Source: Lachnospiraceae bacterium (lineage in GTDB: Bacteria; Bacillota; Clostridia; Lachnospirales; Lachnospiraceae). From it: 50,174 nucleotides of DNA. Under the pieces are notes generated by a model. That model had not been told where the DNA came from, ran no database searches, and saw only the letters and a program-made list of their open reading frames with translations. Position 1 is the first letter of the stretch, and the number at the start of each line of letters is the position of its first letter. The stretch covers positions 1-50,174 of the forward strand of contig JABUSY010000062.1 of NCBI GenBank assembly GCA_021442455.1, read 5' to 3'. Position numbers and translations under genes: made by a program. Positions 20,197 through 31,968 of this stretch are shown here, one piece after another.

Positions 20197-20718
20197 ATGT
20201 CAGAGACAAAGTGGTATGTAGTTCATACTTATTCAGGTTATGAGAACAAGGTGAAAGCTAATATTGAGAAAACAATTGAAAATAGACATCTGAAAGATCA
20301 AATTCTAGAAGTACGTGTTCCCATGGAAGATGTGACTGAAGTTAAGAACGGACGGCAAAGGCAGGTGCAAAGAAAGATGTTTCCGGGTTATGTTCTACTG
20401 AAGATGGTCATGAATGATGATACTTGGTATGTGGTCAGGAACATTCGGGGTGTAACCGGATTTGTAGGCCCAGGATCCAAGCCTGTTCCGTTGACTTCTG
20501 AGGAAATGATACCTCTTGGAATCAAGGATGAAGAGAAGATCGTCATCGATCTGGAAGTGGGAGATTACGTAGTCGTTATTGGCGGTGCATGGAAGGATAG
20601 CATCGGAGTAATTCAGAATATCAACAAGAGTAAGCAGGTGGTCATCATTAATGTTGAGCTCTTTGGTCGCGAAACACCAGTAGAAATAAATTTTGCAGAA
20701 ATTAAGAAAGTTGAGTAA
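20197..20718 (+). CDS. nusG: Transcription termination/antitermination protein NusG
   Basis: Binds the RNA polymerase clamp and couples or modulates elongation and termination. The 173-residue product starts WYVVHTYSGYENKVKANIEK, the NGN domain, with FPGYVLLKM and VRNIRGVTGFVGPGSKP in the expected places. It ends in a KOW domain (DYVVVIGGAWKDSIGVIQNI). Length and motifs are normal. It lies 16 bases after secE and 56 bases before rplK. Confidence 0.97.
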   Translation: MSETKWYVVHTYSGYENKVKANIEKTIENRHLKDQILEVRVPMEDVTEVKNGRQRQVQRKMFPGYVLLKMVMNDDTWYVVRNIRGVTGFVGPGSKPVPLTSEEMIPLGIKDEEKIVIDLEVGDYVVVIGGAWKDSIGVIQNINKSKQVVIINVELFGRETPVEINFAEIKKVE

Positions 20719-20774
20719 GCGGCCCGTTAGAGGAAAATTCTTGCAAAGATCACATTTAATAGGAGGTGTCGAAA

Positions 20775-21200
20775 ATGGCAAAGAAAGTAACAGGCTATAT
20801 TAAATTACAAATTCCTGCTGGAAAGGCAACACCAGCTCCACCGGTTGGTCCTGCGCTTGGACAACATGGTGTTAATATCGTACAGTTTACAAAGGAGTTT
20901 AACGCTAGGACTGCGGATCAAGGAGATTTGATTATCCCGGTTGTAATTACTGTATACGCAGATAAAAGTTTCAGCTTTGTAACCAAAACTCCACCGACAG
21001 CCGTTTTGTTAAAGAAAGCCTGTAACCTAAAATCCGGTTCAAGTGTTCCAAATCAAAACAAGGTTGCTATTATTTCCAAAGATAAAGTACGAGAGATCGC
21101 TGAGATGAAAGTACCAGATCTCAATGCGGCAACTATTGAAGCTGCAATGAGAATGATTGCTGGAACCGCGAGAAGTATGGGTATTACCATAGAAGAATAA
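20775..21200 (+). CDS. rplK: Large subunit ribosomal protein uL11
   Basis: The 141-residue L11 protein of the GTPase-associated centre, which binds 23S rRNA with the thiopeptide site. It begins [20 protein letters not shown] and contains [14 protein letters not shown], the conserved proline-rich N-terminal segment, and the C-terminal [18 protein letters not shown] lies eight bases before ATG 20775, which decides the start over an in-frame codon at 20766. Confidence 0.97.
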   Translation: MAKKVTGYIKLQIPAGKATPAPPVGPALGQHGVNIVQFTKEFNARTADQGDLIIPVVITVYADKSFSFVTKTPPTAVLLKKACNLKSGSSVPNQNKVAIISKDKVREIAEMKVPDLNAATIEAAMRMIAGTARSMGITIEE

Positions 21201-21285
21201 TTTTGAAAAAGAACAATATTAGTTGCTTTGGAGAAGAAACGTGGGAGGGACAATCTCGCAATTACCACTAGGAGGTTATTTAGAT

Positions 21286-21978
21286 ATGAAACATGGTAAA
21301 AAATATTTAGAGGCTGCGAAAGCAGTAAATCGTGTTAACCTTTATGATCCGGAGAAGGCCATTTCCTTGGTAAAGAAGTTAGCTGTAGCTAAATTTGATG
21401 AAACAATCGAAGTTCATATCCGTACAGGCTGTGATGGACGTCATGCAGACCAGCAGATTCGTGGTTCCGTCATACTGCCACATGGAACCGGAAAGATTGT
21501 GCGTGTATTGGTCTTCGCCAGGGGTGAAAAAGCTAGCGAAGCTGCTGCGGCAGGCGCAGATTTTGTGGGGGCTGAGGAACTTGTGACAAAGATCAAGAAC
21601 GAAGGTTGGCTGGATTTCGATGTAGTAATAGCTACATCGGATATGATGGGTGTCGTAGGAGTTTTGGGACGTGTGTTGGGGCCAAAAGGATTAATGCCAA
21701 ATCCAAAGTCTGGTACTGTAACCATGGATGTGACCAAAGCAATTTCAGATATCAAAACTGGTAAAGTTGAGTATCGTCTTGATAAAACAAATATTATTCA
21801 CGTGTCAATAGGAAAAGTTTCTTTCACAGAGAGACAATTATCTGACAACTTTCAGACGTTGATAAGTGCAATTAACAAAGCAAAACCGGAAACTCTGAAG
21901 GGACAGTATCTAAAAAGTGTTACTGTTGCCTCGACTATGGGACCTGGTGTGAAGATCAATCCTATTAAGCTTGTGTAA
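21286..21978 (+). CDS. rplA: Large subunit ribosomal protein uL1
   Basis: The 230-residue L1 stalk protein, also a translational repressor of its own mRNA in many bacteria. It starts [16 protein letters not shown] at ATG 21286, with AGGAGG ahead. The frame is open back to 21223 but that part lacks family similarity. The conserved [15 protein letters not shown] is present near residue 125. A terminator follows directly (21997-22043), so L11-L1 form the end of one transcription unit, and rplJL start from a new promoter. Confidence 0.96.
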   Translation: MKHGKKYLEAAKAVNRVNLYDPEKAISLVKKLAVAKFDETIEVHIRTGCDGRHADQQIRGSVILPHGTGKIVRVLVFARGEKASEAAAAGADFVGAEELVTKIKNEGWLDFDVVIATSDMMGVVGVLGRVLGPKGLMPNPKSGTVTMDVTKAISDIKTGKVEYRLDKTNIIHVSIGKVSFTERQLSDNFQTLISAINKAKPETLKGQYLKSVTVASTMGPGVKINPIKLV

Positions 21979-21996
21979 TATATATGCTGTACAAAG

Positions 21997-22043
21997 AAGA
22001 CGATGTCAAGTCAGATGAGAATTTGATGGGCGTTGTCTTTTTT
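21997..22043 (+). terminator. Intrinsic terminator after rplA
   Basis: AAGACGATGTC (21997-22007) pairs with GGCGTTGTCTT (22029-22039), including G-T pairs, and a run of T's continues to 22043. Confidence 0.8.
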
Positions 22044-22272
22044 GTATAAAATAACAGCAAAAAGACTATATATTTTGACAAAATATTGAAAATGGCTTGT
22101 ACAGTGAAGGTAATATACTCAAAAATTTGCAGTAAATGATGAAAGTGTTCAGTCATACAGTAATCATATAAGGATTTTATCTGTTCCGCTTGGATGTAAC
22201 GATTTGTGTTTGTGCTACTGGTTATACTGTGGGAGTGCTCAGACAGTAAAAAGAAAAAATATAGAAATGGTA

Positions 22273-22301
22273 TTGACAATGGTTCCGGCTGATGGTACTA
22301 T
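22273..22301 (+). promoter_or_regulatory. Promoter of rplJ-rplL
   Basis: TTGACA (22273-22278), 17 bases, TACTAT (22296-22301). It sits just ahead of the L10 leader, so rplJL are transcribed separately from rplKA. Confidence 0.65.
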
Positions 22302-22307
22302 AAATCA

Positions 22308-22430
22308 GTATCACGCTGAAGATAGCAGGTGTCATATAAAGCAATAAAAATTGCCTGCCGAGGATGCACATTCTTTTATGAGGGTTTTATATCTTGTTCA
22401 GTTTTGGCTGAACAGGATTTCTTTGTTTAA
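22308..22430 (+). ncRNA. Ribosomal protein L10 leader
   Basis: Located before rplJ in the position of the Firmicutes L10 leader, the site where the L10-L7/L12 complex represses its own mRNA. It has the two conserved arms GATAGCAGGTG (about 22320-22330) and TTGCCTGCCGAGG (about 22350-22362), which pair around the binding site. Then TGTTCAG (22395-22401) pairs with CTGAACA (22408-22414), followed by T-rich sequence that could act as the attenuator stem. Exact ends are estimated. Confidence 0.75.
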
Positions 22431-22468
22431 GCGTGTAAACAAATAACTATAAGGAGGTGTACCGTTTC

Positions 22469-22975
22469 ATGGCAAAAATAGAACTGAAAAAGCCGGTTGT
22501 TGAAGAGATTTCCGGCGTAATCACTGATGCAGATTCCGTAGTGCTGGTTAATTACAGCGGTCTCACCGTAGAACAGGAAACTGAGCTGCGTAAAACGCTG
22601 AGAGAAGCCGGAATCACATATAAGGTCTATAAAAACACGATGATGAATTTCGCATTTAAGGGAACATCATGCGAAGAGCTTTGCAAATATTTAGAAGGAA
22701 CTAATGCTCTTGCCGTTTCTAAGGATGATGCAACTGCTCCCGCAAGAGTGTTAGATGAATTTGCAAAGAAAAATCCTAAACTGGAGCTGGTAGCTGGTGT
22801 TGTAGAAGGAAATTTTTATGATGCAGCAGGTGTGCACGCTCTGGCAGCCGTACTGTCCAGAGAAGAACTGCTGAGCAAGCTGCTAGGAAGTATCCAGATT
22901 CCAATTACTAATTTCGTACGTGTTATCAAGCAAATCGTCGAAACCAATGGCGGTGAGATCGAGGAAGCAGAATAA
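22469..22975 (+). CDS. rplJ: Large subunit ribosomal protein uL10
   Basis: The 168-residue L10, base of the L7/L12 stalk. It starts MAKIELKKPVVEEISGVI at ATG 22469. AAGGAGGTG lies about 10 bases ahead and an in-frame GTG at 22457 overlaps it, which rules the GTG out. YKVYKNTMMNFA, the conserved RNA-binding region, is present, and the C-terminal helix that binds L7/L12 dimers (SREELLSKLLGSIQIPITN) is intact. Regulated through the leader just upstream. Confidence 0.96.
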   Translation: MAKIELKKPVVEEISGVITDADSVVLVNYSGLTVEQETELRKTLREAGITYKVYKNTMMNFAFKGTSCEELCKYLEGTNALAVSKDDATAPARVLDEFAKKNPKLELVAGVVEGNFYDAAGVHALAAVLSREELLSKLLGSIQIPITNFVRVIKQIVETNGGEIEEAE

Positions 22976-23050
22976 TTTGGTTTCGTGCATAACTTGCAAG
23001 ACGTAGGCTGAAAATAAACGAAAATCATCTTAAATGGAGGAGACATTACA

Positions 23051-23431
23051 ATGGCAAAATTAACAAGCGAAGAATTTATTAAAGCGATTAAAGAGTTATC
23101 TGTATTAGAGTTGAACGATTTGGTAAAAGCATGTGAGGAAGAGTTTGGTGTATCTGCAGCAGCAGGTGTTGTTGTAGCAGCTGCAGGCGGAGCTGGAGAG
23201 GAGGTAACTGAGGAAGAAAAGACTGAGTTTGACGTTGAGTTGTCTGAGATTGGATCGAACAAGGTTAAAGTTATTAAAATAGTTCGTGAGGCAATCGGAC
23301 TTGGTCTGAAGGAAGCAAAAGAGATGGTCGACAATGCTCCGAAGGTAATCAAAGAGGCAGTGGCTAAGGCAGAAGCAGAAGATATCAAGATCAAACTGGA
23401 AGCAGAGGGAGCTAAAGTTACCCTAAAGTAA
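23051..23431 (+). CDS. rplL: Large subunit ribosomal protein bL12
   Basis: The 126-residue L7/L12 stalk protein that recruits translation factors. It has an N-terminal dimerisation helix ([20 protein letters not shown]), an Ala/Gly/Val-rich hinge and a C-terminal domain with [20 protein letters not shown]. It starts at ATG 23051 after GGAGG. A terminator follows within 70 bases, typical for tuning stalk protein against RNA polymerase expression. Confidence 0.97.
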   Translation: MAKLTSEEFIKAIKELSVLELNDLVKACEEEFGVSAAAGVVVAAAGGAGEEVTEEEKTEFDVELSEIGSNKVKVIKIVREAIGLGLKEAKEMVDNAPKVIKEAVAKAEAEDIKIKLEAEGAKVTLK

Positions 23432-23460
23432 TTCAGCGTTTATGAAACAGTTGAAAACAG

Positions 23461-23499
23461 AAAAAACCGTCATGTCGGGACACCGGTGCGACGGTTTTT
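23461..23499 (+). terminator. Intrinsic terminator after rplL
   Basis: AAAAACCGTC (23462-23471) pairs perfectly with GACGGTTTTT (23490-23499), with the T run as part of the stem. It separates rplJL from rpoBC. Confidence 0.85.
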
Positions 23500-24223
23500 A
23501 TATGGCGATGTTTATTCACTTAAATAACTTTCCTTCTCAGAAACTTGTATCTCTGATTTGTGAAAGTTATAATAGGAAATTATATCGTTAAAAAATCAGA
23601 AAATTTATAGTAGGGACATTTGCAATATCCATGTTGCTTTGATTCTTTGCTTATGAAAATTCTCTGAAGGCATCAATCTTTGGATACTCTAAACCGGCAA
23701 TAGCTTTTATTAAATTCTACAGTTTCTGGTTTTTGCAAAGCGGTGCAGACTTGGTTCAGGAGAAAAATACTAAATGTAGGTATGAGCTTTAAAATTAGAT
23801 CCTATGGATGCATATCTGGATTACAACAGATGGTATACGAATGTGTATGGATGTTGCGGAGGAACTGTTTAAGTTGAATGAGAACTATGAAATAGGGTTC
23901 TGACGGTCCGAGTAAGCTGAGATCGATGAAAATAGTTTAGACGAAAAGATGTCAGTGGGGTTTTGACAATGATGAATGTTAGACTTTCTTTAATTTAATC
24001 AGTTCAAATACAAAGTGGATGTAGATTAGGAAGGAAAATCTGGATAATTAAATTGTACAGTAAATGATGTAAGTATGTAATTCTGTTTAATAAAATTATC
24101 GTCATGCTACCTGGAGTCATCGGTTTTACAGAATAATTTCCTTATGACTTCTATGAAATCGATAGAATTTCGATCAAACTTAAAGATAAGGAAAATTCTT
24201 GGAAATGACATGTACAATTTTGG
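23500..24223 (+). other. Degenerate DNA between rplL and rpoB
   Basis: About 720 bases without an intact gene. Some relatives have a small gene here; the readable runs (for example CMDVAEELFKLNENYEIGF near 23,850) are protein-like, but I could not assign them. Confidence 0.5.
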
Positions 24224-24252
24224 TTGATATACTTGAAATTCTATGTTACGAT
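24224..24252 (+). promoter_or_regulatory. Promoter of rpoB-rpoC
   Basis: TTGATA (24224-24229), 17 bases, TACGAT (24247-24252), with TGT directly before the -10 as an extended element. It lies about 110 bases before rpoB and downstream of the rplL terminator. Confidence 0.6.
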
Positions 24253-24369
24253 AAAAAGTATACTATCATGGAGGTATATGCCTTTCCAATATTTCATAAT
24301 CTATATATCTACAATTAACGCACCAAAATACATTATAATAACATTATACACACAAGAGGTGAAACGTCA

Positions 24370-27300
24370 ATGGAGAAAAACAGAATACGTCCGATTATTA
24401 CCGGAAAAAGTATACGAATGAGTTACCAGAGACAAAAAGAAGTTTTGGAAATGCCAAATCTGATTGAAGTTCAGAAGGATTCTTATAATTGGTTCTTACA
24501 TGAAGGACTGAAGGAAGTTTTTGATGACATTTCTCCCATCGAAGATTACGGTGGGAAATTCAGTTTAGAATTCGTAGATTTTGCTCTGTGCGAAGACGAC
24601 GTGAAGTATTCCATAGAAGAGTGTAAGCAGCGTGATGCAACCTATGCGGTACCATTAAAGGTTAAAGTCAGGTTATACATTAAGGATAAAAATGACATCA
24701 GTGAACATGAGATATTCATGGGTGATTTGCCTTTAATGACAGCAACCGGTACATTTGTAATCAATGGTGCCGAACGTGTTATTGTAAGCCAACTAGTTCG
24801 TTCTCCCGGCATCTATTATGCAATGTCCCATGACAAGCTAGGGAAAAAACTGTATTCCTGTACCGTTATTCCGAACAGAGGTGCTTGGCTGGAATATGAA
24901 ACTGATTCCAATGATGTATTTTATGTGCGTGTAGATCGTACCAGAAAGGTTCCGATCAGCGTTTTTGTCCGCGCCTTGGGCGTGGGAAGTAATGCTGAGA
25001 TTGTAGAGCTGTTTGGAGAGGAACCGAAAATTTTGGCTAGTTTAGCTAAGGATACGGCGACCAGTTATCAGGAAGGCCTTCTGGAGATGTATAAAAAAAT
25101 CCGCCCCGGTGAGCCGTTGGCAGTTGAAAGTGCGGAAAGTTTGATCAATTCTATGTTTTTCGATCCTCGTCGTTATAATTTGGCAAAAGTGGGTCGTTAT
25201 AAATGTAATAAAAAGCTGTCTTTAAAGAATCGGATCTGCGGCTACGTGTTGGCAGAAGATGTTATTAATGCTTTTACTGGTGAGATTATTGCGGAAAAAG
25301 GTATGAAGGTGACACGAGAGCTGGCAGACGATATACAGTACGCAGCGATTCCTTATGTCTGGATTGAAACAGAAGAAAAAACGATAAAAATTCTTTCAAA
25401 TATGATGGTAGATATTACCCGCTGGGTGGATGTGGATCCAAAGGACGTTTATGTGACGGAAGAAGTGTATTATCCGGTTTTAGAGAAGATTCTGAAAAAA
25501 TATACGGATTTGGAGAAAATTAAGGAGGAAATCCGCCACCAAATTAACGCTCTGATTCCAAAGTATATTACAAAGGATGACATATTTGCGTCCATCAATT
25601 ACAATATACATCTGGAGTATGGTCTGGGAGACGATGATGATATCGATCATTTAGGTAACCGTAGGATCCGTGCGGCAGGTGAATTGCTTCAAAATCAGTA
25701 CCGTATAGGGCTTTCTCGTTTGGAAAGAGTGGTTCGGGAACGTATGACCACGCAAGATATAGACAGCATCTCTCCCCAGTCCTTGATTAATATTAAGCCA
25801 GTGACCGCTGCTGTGAAGGAGTTTTTTGGATCTTCCCAGCTATCGCAGTTTATGGATCAAAATAATCCTCTGGGTGAGCTGACTCATAAGAGGCGTATGT
25901 CTGCTCTAGGCCCAGGGGGGCTTTCAAGAGATCGTGCTGGTTTTGAGGTTCGTGACGTGCATTATTCTCATTACGGAAGAATGTGCCCAATTGAGACTCC
26001 TGAAGGTCCGAATATCGGTCTAATTAATTCTTTAGCATCCTATGCCCGTATCAATATCTACGGTTTTGTGGAAGCACCATATCGGAAAATCGATAAAACG
26101 GATTTCCAAAATCCGAGGGTTACCGATGAAGTGGTATATATGACGGCTGATGAAGAAGATAATTATCATGTGGCTCAGGCTAATGAACCGTTGGATCAAG
26201 AAGGACATTTCATTCATAAAAATGTGTCTGGCCGTTATATGGATGAGACACAAGAATATGAGCGTCAAATGTTTGATTATATGGACGTTTCTCCAAAAAT
26301 GGTATTTTCCGTGGCTACGGCTTTGATTCCTTTCCTGCAAAACGACGATGCCAATCGTGCACTGATGGGATCTAATATGCAGCGCCAGGCAGTACCGCTG
26401 TTGTTTACCGAAGCTCCTGTGGTAGGGACTGGTATGGAAGCGAAAGCCGCAGTGGATTCCGGAGTTTGTGTGATAGCCAAGAAAACAGGTACGATCACGT
26501 TCGTTTCTTCCAAGGAGATCTGTATGGACAATGTGGATGGTACCAAAGATGTATATCATTTGACTAAATTTGTACGTAGTAACCAGAGTAATTGTTATAA
26601 CCAGCGCCCAATTGTGAATAAGGGAGATCGTGTGAAAGCTGGCGATGTAATCGCGGATGGCCCATCTACATTTAACGGAGAGCTGGCGCTTGGCAAGAAC
26701 CCCCTGATCGGGTTCATGAGCTGGGAAGGTTATAACTACGAAGATGCTGTTCTTCTAAGTGAAAGGCTTGTACAGGAGGATATATATACCTCTGTTCATA
26801 TAGAGGAGTATGAGGCTGAGGCCAGAGATACGAAACTTGGACCGGAAGAGATTACCAAGGATGTTCCGGGTGTTGGTGAGGATGCGCTCAAGGATCTGGA
26901 TGAAAGGGGAATTATTCGTATCGGTGCGGAGGTTCATGCAGGGGATATATTGGTCGGAAAAGTGACGCCTAAGGGAGAGACAGAGCTAACAGCAGAAGAA
27001 CGTTTACTTCGTGCGATTTTCGGTGAGAAAGCCAGAGAAGTTCGTGATACCTCATTGAAAGTACCTCACGGTGAATATGGAATTGTTGTAGATGCTAAAA
27101 TTTTTACAAGAGCTAACGATGATGAACTGTCCCCTGGAGTGAATCAGGCTGTTCGCATATACATCGCTCAGAAGAGAAAGATTTCTGTAGGTGATAAAAT
27201 GGCAGGACGCCATGGTAACAAGGGCGTTGTTTCCCGTGTACTTCCTGTAGAGGATATGCCTTTCCTACCAAACGGACGTCCGCTGGATGTTGTATTGAAT

Positions 27301-28206
27301 CCTCTGGGTGTACCCTCCCGTATGAATATCGGACAAGTGTTGGAGATTCATTTAAGCCTTGCGGCAAAGGCATTGGGCTTTAATATTTCCACACCTGTAT
27401 TTGACGGTGCCAACGAAATAGACATTCAGGAGACTCTGGAGTTGGCCAATGATTATGTAAATCTTTCTTGGAATGAATTTTCTAACAAACACAAGGAAGA
27501 GCTTCTACCGGAGGTTTATGAATATCTGGATAAGAATAAAAAACATAGATCACTGTGGAAAGGTGTTCCGATTTCTGGAGATGGAAAGGTTTGGCTAAAA
27601 GATGGACGTACCGGAGAATATTTCGACAGCCCGACGACGATTGGGCATATGCATTACATGAAGTTACATCATCTGGTTGATGATAAGATTCATGCACGTT
27701 CAACAGGTCCGTATTCTTTGGTTACGCAGCAGCCTTTAGGCGGAAAAGCTCAGTTCGGAGGTCAACGTTTCGGAGAGATGGAAGTATGGGCGTTGGAAGC
27801 CTATGGAGCTGCTTACACGTTGCAGGAGATATTAACTGTGAAGTCTGATGATGTTATCGGGCGTGTAAAGACCTACGAAACGATTATCAAAGGTGAGAAT
27901 ATCCCAGAACCAAGTGTTCCTGAATCCTTTAAAGTATTGTTGAAGGAATTACAGTCTTTGGGGATGGATGTGAGAGTTTTAATAGATGATAATACCGAAG
28001 TTGAGTTTATGGAAACTGAAGATTACAACGATACGGATCTATCTTCGATTCTTGAGGGAGATCGTTCTTCAGGAAGAGACTACGGTTTTGAAAAACAGAA
28101 GTTTGATGGTGAGAAACTGATTGACACCGATGAAAATGCTGAAGAAGAGGATGAAAAGGAATTTTTGAATGATTTAGACGAGACTTTTGATGATAGCGAA
28201 GAGTAA
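24370..28206 (+). CDS. rpoB: DNA-directed RNA polymerase beta subunit
   Basis: The 1278-residue beta subunit, in the size range of Firmicutes. It forms the catalytic pincer with RpoC. Visible conserved pieces include the rifampicin-region equivalents [20 protein letters not shown] and [20 protein letters not shown], the switch/core run [20 protein letters not shown], and the C-terminal [20 protein letters not shown] that contacts RpoC. The protein ends in an acidic tail ([18 protein letters not shown]). It starts at ATG 24370 after AGAGGTG. In the rifampicin region the usual contact residues (Gln, Asp, His, Arg, Ser) look wild type by eye. No sign of decay. Confidence 0.98.
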   Translation: MEKNRIRPIITGKSIRMSYQRQKEVLEMPNLIEVQKDSYNWFLHEGLKEVFDDISPIEDYGGKFSLEFVDFALCEDDVKYSIEECKQRDATYAVPLKVKVRLYIKDKNDISEHEIFMGDLPLMTATGTFVINGAERVIVSQLVRSPGIYYAMSHDKLGKKLYSCTVIPNRGAWLEYETDSNDVFYVRVDRTRKVPISVFVRALGVGSNAEIVELFGEEPKILASLAKDTATSYQEGLLEMYKKIRPGEPLAVESAESLINSMFFDPRRYNLAKVGRYKCNKKLSLKNRICGYVLAEDVINAFTGEIIAEKGMKVTRELADDIQYAAIPYVWIETEEKTIKILSNMMVDITRWVDVDPKDVYVTEEVYYPVLEKILKKYTDLEKIKEEIRHQINALIPKYITKDDIFASINYNIHLEYGLGDDDDIDHLGNRRIRAAGELLQNQYRIGLSRLERVVRERMTTQDIDSISPQSLINIKPVTAAVKEFFGSSQLSQFMDQNNPLGELTHKRRMSALGPGGLSRDRAGFEVRDVHYSHYGRMCPIETPEGPNIGLINSLASYARINIYGFVEAPYRKIDKTDFQNPRVTDEVVYMTADEEDNYHVAQANEPLDQEGHFIHKNVSGRYMDETQEYERQMFDYMDVSPKMVFSVATALIPFLQNDDANRALMGSNMQRQAVPLLFTEAPVVGTGMEAKAAVDSGVCVIAKKTGTITFVSSKEICMDNVDGTKDVYHLTKFVRSNQSNCYNQRPIVNKGDRVKAGDVIADGPSTFNGELALGKNPLIGFMSWEGYNYEDAVLLSERLVQEDIYTSVHIEEYEAEARDTKLGPEEITKDVPGVGEDALKDLDERGIIRIGAEVHAGDILVGKVTPKGETELTAEERLLRAIFGEKAREVRDTSLKVPHGEYGIVVDAKIFTRANDDELSPGVNQAVRIYIAQKRKISVGDKMAGRHGNKGVVSRVLPVEDMPFLPNGRPLDVVLNPLGVPSRMNIGQVLEIHLSLAAKALGFNISTPVFDGANEIDIQETLELANDYVNLSWNEFSNKHKEELLPEVYEYLDKNKKHRSLWKGVPISGDGKVWLKDGRTGEYFDSPTTIGHMHYMKLHHLVDDKIHARSTGPYSLVTQQPLGGKAQFGGQRFGEMEVWALEAYGAAYTLQEILTVKSDDVIGRVKTYETIIKGENIPEPSVPESFKVLLKELQSLGMDVRVLIDDNTEVEFMETEDYNDTDLSSILEGDRSSGRDYGFEKQKFDGEKLIDTDENAEEEDEKEFLNDLDETFDDSEE

Positions 28207-28223
28207 TGGAGAAGGGGAATCAA

Positions 28224-31200
28224 ATGTTAGAAACAATTCATAAAGATGAAACTACCTATCAACCCATGATTTTTGACGCAATTAAGATCGGCTTGACTTC
28301 GCCAGAAAAGATTAGAGTTTGGTCTCGCGGCGAGGTGAAGAAACCGGAGACCATCAATTACAGAACTTTGAAGCCGGAAAAAGATGGACTGTTCTGTGAA
28401 CGTATTTTTGGTCCCTCCAAGGACTGGGAGTGTCATTGTGGTAAATATAAAAAAATTCGATATAAAGGTGTGGTTTGCGATCGATGTGGTGTAGAAGTTA
28501 CTAAAGCCTCTGTGCGCCGTGAAAATATGGGACATATTGAGTTGGCAGCTCCGGTTTCACATATCTGGTATTTCAAGGGAATTCCCTCAAGAATGGGACT
28601 GATCCTTGATTTGTCTCCCAGAATACTTGAGAAGGTTCTGTATTTCGCTAGCTATATTGTACTGGACGGAGGGGATACAAGATTTCAGTATAAGCAGATC
28701 TTAACCGAGAAAGAATATCAGAATGCTAGAGAAGAGTATGGGAGCGCATTTCGTGTCGGAATGGGTGCAGAAGCGATCAAAGAGTTATTGTGTGCCATTA
28801 ATTTAGAAAAAGCATCTGCGGAGCTGAAACAGGGACTGAAAGAATCTACAGGGCAGAAGCGCGCTCGTATCATCAAGAGACTTGAGGTTGTAGAAGCATT
28901 TCGTGAATCTGGCAATCGTCCGGAATGGATGATCATGGATGCCATTCCGGTTATTCCGCCAGATCTCCGGCCAATGGTACAGCTGGACGGCGGGCGTTTT
29001 GCTACCTCTGATTTGAATGATTTGTATCGTAGGATAATCAATCGAAACAATCGTCTGAAAAGGCTGTTGGAACTGGGTGCTCCGGATATTATCGTTCGTA
29101 ATGAAAAACGTATGCTTCAGGAGGCGGTTGATGCCCTGATAGACAATGGTCGTCGCGGTCGCCCTGTAACAGGGCCTGGCAACCGTGCGTTGAAGTCACT
29201 TTCTGACATGCTGAAAGGAAAAACCGGTCGTTTTCGCCAAAATCTTCTGGGAAAACGTGTAGATTATTCCGGTCGTTCTGTTATCGTTGTCGGGCCTGAG
29301 TTAAAGATTTTTCAGTGCGGGCTTCCGAAAGAAATGGCCATTGAATTGTTTAAGCCTTTTGTTATGAAAGAGCTGGTTACAAATGGTATTGCTCATAATA
29401 TTAAAAATGCCAAAAAGATGGTGGAAAAGCTCCAGCCGGAAGTGTGGGATATTCTGGAAGAAGTTATCAAAGAGCATCCGGTTATGCTGAATCGTGCACC
29501 TACTTTGCATAGATTGGGTATCCAGGCGTTTGAGCCCATCCTGGTAGAGGGTAAAGCCATAAAGCTTCATCCACTGGTCTGTACTGCATTTAACGCTGAT
29601 TTTGACGGCGATCAAATGGCTGTTCATTTGCCTCTGTCAGTGGAAGCACAGGCTGAATGCCGTTTTATGCTGTTGTCCCCCAACAATCTGCTGAAGCCTT
29701 CTGATGGAGGGCCTGTTGCAGTGCCGTCGCAGGATATGGTTCTTGGTATTTATTATTTAACTCAAGAACGTCCAGGAGATAAAGGAGAGGGAAATTACTA
29801 TAAAAACGTAAATGAAGCAATCTTGGCCTATGAAAATGGATATCTAACTCTTCAGGCGAAAATTCACGTACGTCGTCAGGGAATTAGCATTGATGGAAAG
29901 ATGATTTTCGGAAATGTAACTTCCACTTTGGGACGGCTCTTGTTCAACGAAATCATTCCCCAGGATCTGGGATATGTGGATCATATGATAGCAGGGAATG
30001 AGCTTCTACCAGAAGTGAATTTTCTGGTGACGAAGAAACAGCTAAAAAAGATAGTGAAAAAGATTATTAATACTCATGGTGCGACGAAAACTGCTGAAGT
30101 TTTGGATTCTATCAAAGCTATGGGCTACAAATATTCTACACAGGCGGCTATAACCGTATCTATTTCAGATATGACGGTTCCGTCTCAGAAAGCGAAGCTA
30201 ATCAAGAAAGCTCAGGAAACGGTGGATATGATCACAAAGAACTATAAGCGTGGCTTGATCACTGACGAAGAACGATACAAAGAGGTTGTAGAAACGTGGA
30301 AAAAAACTGATGAAGAACTGACATATGCACTACTTTCCGGTTTGAATCAGTATAATAATATTTTCATGATGGCTGATTCTGGAGCCCGTGGTTCTGATAA
30401 GCAAATAAAACAGCTGGCGGGTATGCGTGGATTGATGGCTGATACGACGGGTCATACCATTGAACTTCCGATCAAATCCAATTTTCGTGAAGGACTTGAC
30501 GTATTGGAATATTTCATGTCTGCCCACGGAGCCCGTAAAGGTCTATCTGACACAGCTTTGCGTACGGCGGATTCTGGTTATTTAACTAGGCGTATGGTTG
30601 ATGTTTCTCAGGATCTGATCATCCGTGAAGTGGATTGCTGTGCAGGTAAAAATGAAATCCCTGGAATGTCTGTGACAACCTTTGCGGATGGAAAGGAAGA
30701 GATTGAAACGCTTCAGGAGCGTATTACAGGCCGGTTTTCTGGTGAAACGATCAAAGATAAGGACGGCAATATAATTGTAAAGGAAAACCATATGATTACG
30801 CCGAAGCGCGCGGCTAAAATTATCAACGAGGGTATAGATAACAAGGGAAAGCCTTATGAGCAAGTGAAAATTCGTACTATTTTGACTTGTCGTTCCCATA
30901 TCGGAATCTGTGCGAAATGCTATGGTGCCAATATGGCGACTGGTGAAGCTGTGCAGGTTGGAGAGTCTGTTGGCATCATTGCCGCTCAGTCAATTGGCGA
31001 ACCTGGAACACAGCTGACTATGCGTACCTTTCATACCGGAGGTGTAGCAGGAGGAGATATCACGCAAGGTCTTCCCCGTGTCGAGGAACTTTTTGAGGCC
31101 CGTAAGCCGAAGGGTCTCGCGATCATTACAGAAATTAATGGTATGGCTACGCTCAAAGATACGAAGAAAAAACGTGAGATTGTTGTAACAAATTCAGAAG

Positions 31201-31868
31201 AGGGAGTTTCTAAAACTTATCTGATTCCTTACGGATCGAGAATCAAGGTAATGGACGGTTCCATTCTGGAAGCCGGCGATGAGTTGACAGAAGGAAGTGT
31301 GAATCCACACGATATTCTTAGAATTAAGGGTGTGCGTGACGTGCAGGATTATATGCTGAGGGAGGTCCAAAGAGTTTATCGGTTGCAGGGTGTTGAAATC
31401 AGCGACAAGCATATAGAAGTTATCGTTCGTCAGATGCTGAAGAAGGTTCGTATCGAGCAGAACGGTGATACAGAATTTCTTCCAGGAACCTTGGTTGATG
31501 TTTTGGATTACGAAGAAGTGAATGCGAAGCTTGAAAAAGAAGGAAAGCAGCCAGCGGAAGGTAAAAGGGTTCTACTGGGTATTACCAAAGCTTCTTTGGC
31601 TACAGATTCGTTTCTTTCTGCAGCTTCTTTCCAAGAGACTACTAAAGTACTGACAGAGGCGGCTGTTAAAGGTAAGATAGATTATTTGATCGGCTTGAAG
31701 GAAAATGTTATTATTGGTAAACTGATTCCGGCAGGTAGTGGAATGAAGTGCTACAGTAATATTAAGCTGAATTCTAATAATGAGTTTAATCAGGAGAATG
31801 ACGACTTAGTTATGCAAGACAATTTGGATCTTGACAAGACGTTGAATCTTTCGAATGGTATACTCTGA
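28224..31868 (+). CDS. rpoC: DNA-directed RNA polymerase beta' subunit
   Basis: A 1214-residue beta' subunit. The N-terminal zinc ribbon has CHCGKY and CDRCG, the active-site loop is NADFDGDQM (three catalytic aspartates intact), the bridge helix region includes [20 protein letters not shown], and the second zinc site has [14 protein letters not shown] chose ATG 28224 (MLETIHKDE) because GGAGAAGGGGAA precedes it and family members begin here; an ATG at 28206 overlaps the rpoB stop. The C-terminus ends NLSNGIL. Shifting frame by +1 at about 31858 would continue into a Glu/Asp/Lys-rich tail, so the last 20-40 residues seem lost by an indel. This tail is outside the conserved catalytic core. Confidence 0.97.
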   Translation: MLETIHKDETTYQPMIFDAIKIGLTSPEKIRVWSRGEVKKPETINYRTLKPEKDGLFCERIFGPSKDWECHCGKYKKIRYKGVVCDRCGVEVTKASVRRENMGHIELAAPVSHIWYFKGIPSRMGLILDLSPRILEKVLYFASYIVLDGGDTRFQYKQILTEKEYQNAREEYGSAFRVGMGAEAIKELLCAINLEKASAELKQGLKESTGQKRARIIKRLEVVEAFRESGNRPEWMIMDAIPVIPPDLRPMVQLDGGRFATSDLNDLYRRIINRNNRLKRLLELGAPDIIVRNEKRMLQEAVDALIDNGRRGRPVTGPGNRALKSLSDMLKGKTGRFRQNLLGKRVDYSGRSVIVVGPELKIFQCGLPKEMAIELFKPFVMKELVTNGIAHNIKNAKKMVEKLQPEVWDILEEVIKEHPVMLNRAPTLHRLGIQAFEPILVEGKAIKLHPLVCTAFNADFDGDQMAVHLPLSVEAQAECRFMLLSPNNLLKPSDGGPVAVPSQDMVLGIYYLTQERPGDKGEGNYYKNVNEAILAYENGYLTLQAKIHVRRQGISIDGKMIFGNVTSTLGRLLFNEIIPQDLGYVDHMIAGNELLPEVNFLVTKKQLKKIVKKIINTHGATKTAEVLDSIKAMGYKYSTQAAITVSISDMTVPSQKAKLIKKAQETVDMITKNYKRGLITDEERYKEVVETWKKTDEELTYALLSGLNQYNNIFMMADSGARGSDKQIKQLAGMRGLMADTTGHTIELPIKSNFREGLDVLEYFMSAHGARKGLSDTALRTADSGYLTRRMVDVSQDLIIREVDCCAGKNEIPGMSVTTFADGKEEIETLQERITGRFSGETIKDKDGNIIVKENHMITPKRAAKIINEGIDNKGKPYEQVKIRTILTCRSHIGICAKCYGANMATGEAVQVGESVGIIAAQSIGEPGTQLTMRTFHTGGVAGGDITQGLPRVEELFEARKPKGLAIITEINGMATLKDTKKKREIVVTNSEEGVSKTYLIPYGSRIKVMDGSILEAGDELTEGSVNPHDILRIKGVRDVQDYMLREVQRVYRLQGVEISDKHIEVIVRQMLKKVRIEQNGDTEFLPGTLVDVLDYEEVNAKLEKEGKQPAEGKRVLLGITKASLATDSFLSAASFQETTKVLTEAAVKGKIDYLIGLKENVIIGKLIPAGSGMKCYSNIKLNSNNEFNQENDDLVMQDNLDLDKTLNLSNGIL

Positions 31869-31968
31869 AAAAGATGAGGCAAAGGAATTCTTTGAAAAAG
31901 AATTGGATATATCAAATAAGAAAGTAGGATTGATACAGTCACGTCATAACCTCCTTATTCAATTGTGA
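31869..31968 (+). pseudogene. Frameshifted acidic tail of RpoC
   Basis: In the +1 frame from 31858 the sequence reads [17 protein letters not shown], then NKKVGLIQSRHNLLIQL and a stop at 31966-31968. The first part resembles the Glu/Asp-rich C-terminal tails of related beta' subunits (from memory). The rpoC frame itself stops at 31866. Part of the tail may be missing rather than fused. Confidence 0.55.

Noticed and set aside
22083-22112. Second promoter TTGACA with TGTACA before rplJ
   Set aside because: The -10 match is poor, and the better-placed promoter at 22273-22301 directly precedes the L10 leader.
26032-26559. Long antisense open frames inside rpoB and rpoC
   Set aside because: They lie opposite strongly conserved coding sequence, lack ribosome binding sites and have no protein-like composition; they are shadows.
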